DNA of 64,000 bases, from assembly GCF_008180415.1 (NCBI RefSeq), contig NZ_VTEI01000003.1:98892-162891 (forward strand), written 5' to 3'. Position 1 is the first letter of the stretch. Every line of letters begins with the position of its first letter. Below are positions 59,717 to 64,000 of this stretch, in pieces. Under the pieces are notes generated by a model, which did not search any database, was not told the DNA's origin, and worked only from the letters and a program-made list of their open reading frames with translations. The DNA comes from Rossellomorea vietnamensis (lineage in GTDB: Bacteria; Bacillota; Bacilli; Bacillales; Bacillaceae_B). Both the position numbers and the translations under genes were made by a program.

Positions 59717-60292
59717 TTATTCCTTCAGCACTCTTAAAGGGATATCAAATATTACCCAAAGAGTGATGATAATCGGTACCGTCAGAACCCAGGCTGTCAA
59801 GGGTCTCTTATAGTGGATGATCAGCATAATAAACATCATTAAATTGAAAGCAATATCCCAGCCATAGTTCCAGCCTCTGTGATAAGTTAAGCCGCCAAAA
59901 TGGTTAGTGACAAATTCATTGGCTCCATAAATCGCTGACCACAACAGTACCCTAAGAAATTTACTGCCCAGCCCTTCAGGCAGCCTGCCAATGAAAATGG
60001 CTATCGTGACTGTGTATTGTACGGCCATTTTCAATAAAGCAATATATGTATGATTCAAATAAAAAAAACGATCTACAGCATCCATGGGATGAAACATCCA
60101 CAGAGAATGTTGGAAAAGGAGGAACTGCGCCAGCAAGTCACCTATGATTAAATAAAGTAAAGTGGAGTAATATTTCTCAAACTCCGACCATTCTCCGAAT
60201 TTTATCCCTGCCAGAATGTATAATAGTAAAATAACTATACTCATTACAAAACCTGCCAAATTTATATTTCCCTTAGTTTCATTCAATACCAC
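59717..60292 (-). CDS. CBO0543 family membrane protein
   Basis: A 191-residue protein with five to six spans and the aromatic pattern of the CBO0543 family: EKYYSTLLYLIIGDLLAQFL, FFYLNHTYIALLKMAVQYTV, GGLTYHRGWNYGWDIAFNLM. Function unknown; frequent in spore-forming Firmicutes. The start is GTG 60292 or TTG 60286; ribosome site weak in both cases. Confidence 0.75.
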   Translation of the reverse strand: MVLNETKGNINLAGFVMSIVILLLYILAGIKFGEWSEFEKYYSTLLYLIIGDLLAQFLLFQHSLWMFHPMDAVDRFFYLNHTYIALLKMAVQYTVTIAIFIGRLPEGLGSKFLRVLLWSAIYGANEFVTNHFGGLTYHRGWNYGWDIAFNLMMFIMLIIHYKRPLTAWVLTVPIIITLWVIFDIPLRVLKE

Positions 60293-60340
60293 TCTTTTTA
60301 TGTGCCCAAGTTCCCTACATATCCGTGATCAAAAGCGGAA

Positions 60341-60453
60341 GCGCCTCAATCAGCCCCGACAGGCAAATGTTCTCAAGAGAAAAAAAGGCGGTCTTTCCTT
60401 TTATTCTCTTGAGGTTATTTGACCCCGAGGGGCTAGGCGCTGAAGCTGGATGA
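60341..60453. repeat. R1 hairpin repeat, single copy
   Basis: GCGCCTCAATCAGCCCCGAC, inner stem CTCAAGAGAA / TTCTCTTGAG, ATTTGACCCCGAGGGGCT then AGGCGCT. It is closest to the array type at 43.7-44.9 kb. Confidence 0.85.
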
Positions 60454-60504
60454 GGATAACATAGTTAAACATTATTCAAAAAGATGATTGAAGAAATTCT
60501 AACG

Positions 60505-60536
60505 CAAAAAAAGAACGAAACTATAAGCGTTTCGTC
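60505..60536 (-). terminator. Terminator of the second FAD oxidoreductase gene
   Basis: On the minus strand: ACGAAACGC-ttata-GTTTCGTTCTTTTTTTGC. Confidence 0.75.
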
Positions 60537-60552
60537 CCCCATCGAATTTTTG

Positions 60553-61671
60553 TTAATCACCCATTGCTCCATGAACAGGATAATCACACAAGTCCAGTTC
60601 CGTCTCCATCCCCAATGCCAACCTAGCCAGTTCTGCCCCAAGGTAGGGGCCGCTGGTCAACCCCGAAGCCCCGAGCCCATTGGCAATCAGGGCACCATCA
60701 ACACCAGGAACTCTTCCTATAATAGGAAGGAAACCTGGTGTATACGGCCTGAAACCAACCCTTGTTTCAATTATTTCCCCATTGGATATACCTGGAGCAA
60801 ACTTCATTGTCTTGTCCAATATTTCAAAAATTCCGCCAGCAGTTGGGCGAACATCATAGCCAGTATCATCCTCATGTGTGGCACCCGCAACGATTCTGCC
60901 ATCCTCAAAACCAAGCAGGTATTGATTGTTGGGCGGTATGACAACAGGCCAATCTTCCGTCTGAAATTCTTTCATGTGCATATGCAGTATCTGAGCTTTT
61001 TGAAAAGTTACTTTAAATGTGAGCCCTAAAGGTTTCAGTAGATCGGAACCCCAAGCTCCCCCAGTCAGGACTACTTCATCTGCCAGGTATCGTTCTCCCT
61101 CCACAGCAGCACCATAAACTCTTTCCCCTTCAAAGAGCAGCGAAGCATGTCCTTGTATGAACCGTGCACCATGCTTTTTCGCCCCATTCAACAAGGCATT
61201 TCTGAGTGCCCTGCCATTGACTCGCGCACCGCCGCTTATGTAGACGGAACCGTACTCTTCCGATAGGAGCGGCAGCAGCTTTTGAGTATCCTCCTTGGAC
61301 AAGATACGAATCTCCCCGATTTCAGGTGCATTTTCCCGCCTTTTTTCTGCGCGTTCAGCCATCATCTCTAATTTTTCCCTATCAGGATGCAGGCTGATAG
61401 CTCCGACCTGCTTATAGCCGGTCTCCGTCTCGCCATCCTCTTTAAGCTGTTGAATAAGCGAAGGGTAATAGCGGGCTCCACCTTTAACAAGCCTGTACCA
61501 TGCTTTATTTCTCCGTTGTGATAACCATGGACAAACAATGCCTGCAGCAGCATCTGTAGCCTGTCCTGGCTGAGGCCTGTCGACAATGAGCACCTCCGCT
61601 CCTTGTTTAGCCAGATGATAGGCTGTGGAAGCACCAAGTACTCCTCCGCCAATGATAATGACCATCTTCAT
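60553..61671 (-). CDS. FAD-dependent oxidoreductase (DAO family, glycine-oxidase-like)
   Basis: A 372-residue flavoprotein. FAD motif MVIIGGGVLGASTAYHLAKQ at the start, VLIVDRPQPGQATDAAAGIV, and a C-terminal signature RVGFRPYTPGFLPIIGRVPG then GLGASGLTSGPYLGAELARL, the pattern of glycine/D-amino-acid oxidases. The middle domain carries YVSGGARVNGRAL-like VYISGGARVNGRALRNAL. The substrate (an amine or D-amino acid) cannot be fixed; no thiamine genes are nearby, so ThiO is less likely. GAGTGG precedes the ATG. Confidence 0.85.
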   Translation of the reverse strand: MKMVIIIGGGVLGASTAYHLAKQGAEVLIVDRPQPGQATDAAAGIVCPWLSQRRNKAWYRLVKGGARYYPSLIQQLKEDGETETGYKQVGAISLHPDREKLEMMAERAEKRRENAPEIGEIRILSKEDTQKLLPLLSEEYGSVYISGGARVNGRALRNALLNGAKKHGARFIQGHASLLFEGERVYGAAVEGERYLADEVVLTGGAWGSDLLKPLGLTFKVTFQKAQILHMHMKEFQTEDWPVVIPPNNQYLLGFEDGRIVAGATHEDDTGYDVRPTAGGIFEILDKTMKFAPGISNGEIIETRVGFRPYTPGFLPIIGRVPGVDGALIANGLGASGLTSGPYLGAELARLALGMETELDLCDYPVHGAMGD

Positions 61672-61902
61672 TTAAACACCACTCTTTACATTCTCTATTC
61701 GTCGATTGTACTAGAGGCAGCCCCGATTCTCAACATTTATAAAACCACATGTTTTGTTGAATCGGTGAAGTTGAACATGTGCTTGAAGTTTCAGGACAAG
61801 AAAGGCTGCAAAATGAAAATGTCCTTTGCCGTAAAAGAGGCATTCAATAGCTTTACTTAGTCCCAGAACATAGCTATAAGTTATCCACTGAGGGTGTTTT
61901 TA

Positions 61903-62098
61903 TAAGGGGGTTTTCGCATAAACTGTTACATTCGGAAAAATCCCAAGAGCCGGATTTTTCCCCTGGATACTGAGGTATTACTTTCTAATCGGGAAGAGCA
62001 GCCCTTTTCTTTTCCTATTTACGAGGTTATACCCGTGAATTAGGGTTATTTCTTCGGATTTAGTATGAAATAGCAACAAAGTTTACGAAAAGAGCTTT
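61903..62098 (+). repeat. R2 repeat, longest copy (about 196 bp)
   Basis: GGGGGTTTTCGCATAAACTG then TTACATTCGG at the left, GGGAAGAGCAGCCCTTTTCT inside, ATGAAATAGCAACAAAGTTT then ACGAAAAGAGC at the right. It fills most of the spacer between the FAD and RsbR genes; 61672-61902 holds nothing else. Confidence 0.8.
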
Positions 62099-62125
62099 TA
62101 TAATTTCTTTAATTTCCTAAACAAC

Positions 62126-62164
62126 GAAAAAGCCCGAAACAAGTTTTCAACTCTGTCCCGGGCT
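62126..62164 (-). terminator. Terminator of the RsbR gene
   Basis: On the minus strand: ACAGCCCGGGA, loop, TTTCGGGCTTTTTCG. It lies ten bases after the stop at 62176. Confidence 0.65.
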
Positions 62165-62175
62165 GTCATTAATAT

Positions 62176-63027
62176 TTATTTTGCGGAAAGTGAACCCACA
62201 TGTTTGGCAATTGAGTTAGAAAGGGTGGACTCGATTGAGATTCTGTCCAAAGGAATCCCAAGTTGAACAGCTGTCACAGCAATTTCCGGGCGGATACCAG
62301 AGAGTGTTGTTTTGACACCAATCAAATTTAAAGCATCGATTAACTGAAATATTTCATGTGCAACCATCGTATCTATAATGACAACACCTGATAGATCTAT
62401 GAATAGTTGATCGACTTCTTTAGCGGTACATTGTTCAAGGGTATTTTCCAATATCACTTTAGCCCTCGCTGTATCAATATCTCCCACAAGCGGAAGCAAA
62501 GCCGTATCAGAACTGATGGAAATGATAGGTGAACTCAGCTCGTTAATCATTTCCTGCTGTGCTCTTAATTGTTTCAAGGAAGCATTGTGTGTTCCTTCGA
62601 CAAACTGAAGAACAACGTAATCAAAAACATCCTGAATCAAATCTTTCCAATTATCAATTCTTTGCTGTTCAATTTTTTGATCATTTTCTTTTGCGAATCG
62701 ATTGATATAAGAAAAGTATTGATCTCTCACTCTTAAGAATTCCCTGATTACATAATGAATCGGTGTTTCTATGTGTCCGCTATCATTCGCTATTTTATGG
62801 ATCCATTTATTAAACGCATCGAAAAACGCATCTCTTTCTTCCAAAAAGATGTTTGCCATATGTAAGTAGAATTCATAGTTTTGCTGCTTCAATTTTCTAA
62901 TAGAGTCCTGGTCAGTGGTCACATATATACCGGAGGAATTTTTTTTGTTAATGGTTTGATACCATTCCTCACTCATTTCTTTTGTATGGTTCAGAAAATA
63001 CTCATGTAATTCCTTATTCAGATGCAT
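62176..63027 (-). CDS. RsbR-type stressosome protein (helical sensor domain plus STAS domain)
   Basis: A 283-residue protein of the RsbR co-antagonist family, a building block of the stressosome that gates sigma-B. Residues 1-150 are a helical, globin-like N-domain (MHLNKELHEYFLNHTKEMSE, RRF-type YFSYINRFAKENDQK). The STAS domain starts near residue 165, ELSSPIISISSDTALLPLVG, and carries LFIDLSGVVIIDTMVAHEIF with the phosphorylatable Thr in IDTMVA. Intact, in contrast to the paralogue at 16242. RsbS, RsbT and other partners are not in the window. AAGGGAGTAAGG site before the ATG. Confidence 0.88.
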   Translation of the reverse strand: MHLNKELHEYFLNHTKEMSEEWYQTINKKNSSGIYVTTDQDSIRKLKQQNYEFYLHMANIFLEERDAFFDAFNKWIHKIANDSGHIETPIHYVIREFLRVRDQYFSYINRFAKENDQKIEQQRIDNWKDLIQDVFDYVVLQFVEGTHNASLKQLRAQQEMINELSSPIISISSDTALLPLVGDIDTARAKVILENTLEQCTAKEVDQLFIDLSGVVIIDTMVAHEIFQLIDALNLIGVKTTLSGIRPEIAVTAVQLGIPLDRISIESTLSNSIAKHVGSLSAK

Positions 63028-63148
63028 TCACCCTTACTCCCTTCTGAAGCGTTTATCCTCTAATATTAACCTAAGACCCCTAAAAAAGATACAAATAATG
63101 CTTTCGTGCCACCGTTTATAGAGATTCTAAGAAACGGAAGCAAAACAA

Positions 63149-64000
63149 TCAATTCGTAGATTTCGCTTCTAAATGATGTACAGTTCTGCTTTGTTTATAC
63201 ATGGATAGCAGCAAGGTCAATATAGGCAGAATCCATAAAAACACAGCATATGGAAGATATGATAGAATCGGCACTCCTAAAATCGTACTGCACATGATGG
63301 CCAGCACACTCCAAGGAATCATGCCAGGAAACACCATGGTCGAATCTCCCATGGTTCTCGCTAATTCGGATTTATCATACTTTACGTCCCAGTGGTGCAA
63401 AAAAGAGCGGCCTGTTAAAATGATTGGCAGTGTCTGATTCGCAGAGATCATCGAAATAATGAATGTCGCTATGATCGTTTTGATCGAATCATTGAAAAGT
63501 CCTTTGGAATTTCTCAGCCAGCGGTCAAGCAGAGGCTGAATAATCCGGTATCCTTCCATGATTCCATTATAGGCACCCGCCAGCGCTAAAAACAGAAGCA
63601 GGAAGAGCATACTTGAAAGGCCGCCTCCGATCCCTTCCACTCCATACCACAAGGCTTCAAGGATGAAGAAAATCCCCGCACCTTCCGCCACACCTATCAG
63701 ACAGGCAGACAAAACACTGCAGATGAATGCATAGAGAATACGAACGCGAAGTACAACAAAAGCAACCAATATAAAGGGAGGCAGAAATTTAATGATAGAA
63801 AGATTTCCCCACTCGAAGGTTTGATTCGAAAAAACAGTTGTTCCGTAGTGCCTTCCAGAGTCTATGACCATATAAAAAATCACGCACACACATATGGCAG
63901 TTATAGTGGTAGGAAGGAGCTTCTTAAACTGCTTCCCTGTCCTGACCTCCACTGTGTGTGATAAAAGCTGGTGTGAACTGGAAAAAGGAGAAGTCCTGTC
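63149..64000 (-). CDS. NhaC family Na+/H+ antiporter (3' part; gene runs off the right edge)
   Basis: The open frame continues beyond 64000 through DRTSPFSSSHQLLSHT, which matches the GDRxSPMS segment of NhaC proteins, so the first start codon seen inside the window (GTG 63952) is not the true start. The visible 283 codons give the last six or so spans, with MISANQTLPIILTGRSFLHH, ARTMGDSTMVFPGMIPWSVL and LGVPILSYLPYAVFLW, all typical for NhaC. Exports Na+ (or related cation, or a malate/lactate exchange in some members) with proton uptake. A basic hydrophilic tail ends the protein. Confidence 0.85.
   Translation of the reverse strand, partial: DRTSPFSSSHQLLSHTVEVRTGKQFKKLLPTTITAICVCVIFYMVIDSGRHYGTTVFSNQTFEWGNLSIIKFLPPFILVAFVVLRVRILYAFICSVLSACLIGVAEGAGIFFILEALWYGVEGIGGGLSSMLFLLLFLALAGAYNGIMEGYRIIQPLLDRWLRNSKGLFNDSIKTIIATFIISMISANQTLPIILTGRSFLHHWDVKYDKSELARTMGDSTMVFPGMIPWSVLAIMCSTILGVPILSYLPYAVFLWILPILTLLLSMYKQSRTVHHLEAKSTN

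Noticed and set aside
63149..63952. Complete 267-residue NhaC-like gene starting at GTG 63952
   Set aside because: The frame is open through to the window edge and the extra 16 codons match the conserved GDRxSPMS region, so the gene is only partial here.

Overview
The window reads as chromosome of a spore-forming member of the Bacillaceae (low-to-mid G+C Firmicutes). The evidence is strong AGGAGG-type ribosome binding sites, many U-tailed terminators, ATG/GTG/TTG starts, sporulation-linked genes (yteA and yozQ homologues, a GerPF-like germination protein, Gly/Tyr-rich coat-like proteins), an RsbR-like stressosome gene set, candidate sigma-B promoters on general-stress genes, and close matches to B. 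subtilis families (TopB, BmrA, HBsu, CorA, DegV, YtrA-type GntR). I see no rRNA, tRNA, CRISPR array, prophage or intact insertion sequence. The content is mostly housekeeping, stress and envelope genes in short transcription units separated by repeat-rich spacers.

Layout. 0-8 kb: partial methionine aminopeptidase, a DUF2254 membrane protein, a DJ-1/PfpI protein, a broken rhodanese lipoprotein, an M24 peptidase and topoisomerase III. 8-17 kb: BmrA-type multidrug ABC exporter, PPK2 kinase, small membrane and hydrolase genes, and an RsbR-like gene broken by one stop codon. 17-30 kb: many small or hypothetical genes, an M50 protease, a Gfo/Idh/MocA dehydrogenase, DUF2935, a methyltransferase, a GerPF-like protein, a CPBP protease, 3-methyladenine glycosylase, an FAD oxidoreductase, a frameshifted peptidase E and a Nudix hydrolase. 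30-41 kb: YjbQ, two DUF421 proteins, a run of small spore-type proteins (yteA, yozQ and neighbours), UPF0316, and a regulator/SMR-efflux locus. 41-50 kb: HU, a general stress protein, a V4R-STAS protein, a tandem repeat array, a Csp-like copper protein, DegV and CorA. 50-64 kb: a GntR / ABC / permease / ECF-sigma cluster, a glycine-betaine-type binding lipoprotein, AlaX, a stress SDR, a second FAD oxidoreductase, an intact RsbR protein and a partial NhaC antiporter.

Three repeat families shape the spacers. R1 is a ~100-nt near-perfect hairpin (GCGCC...AGCCCC...CAAAT...CTCAAGAGAA / TTCTCTTGAG...ATTTG...GGGGCT.GGCGC). It occurs at eight loci, including a ten-unit tandem array with a 126-bp period at 43.7-44.9 kb, and its stem arms covary between copies. 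R2 is a MITE-like element (about 115-196 bp) with imperfect inverted ends (GGCTnTTTTCGnA..A..TTGTTGCT). It has about 13 recognisable copies, several of which begin exactly at the stop codon of a gene. R3 is a pair of A+T-rich spacers with GGGGAAAAATTCCCC-type palindromes, bounded by inverted ACTGAAAA motifs.

The most unusual gene is at 37125-38171: an N-terminal helix-turn-helix joined to a fold clearly homologous to the F1-ATPase beta subunit but without its P-loop lysine. It is transcribed away from an SMR efflux pair across a promoter that carries two TTTACT/AGTAAA palindromes. I read it as a possible new class of ligand-sensing repressor.
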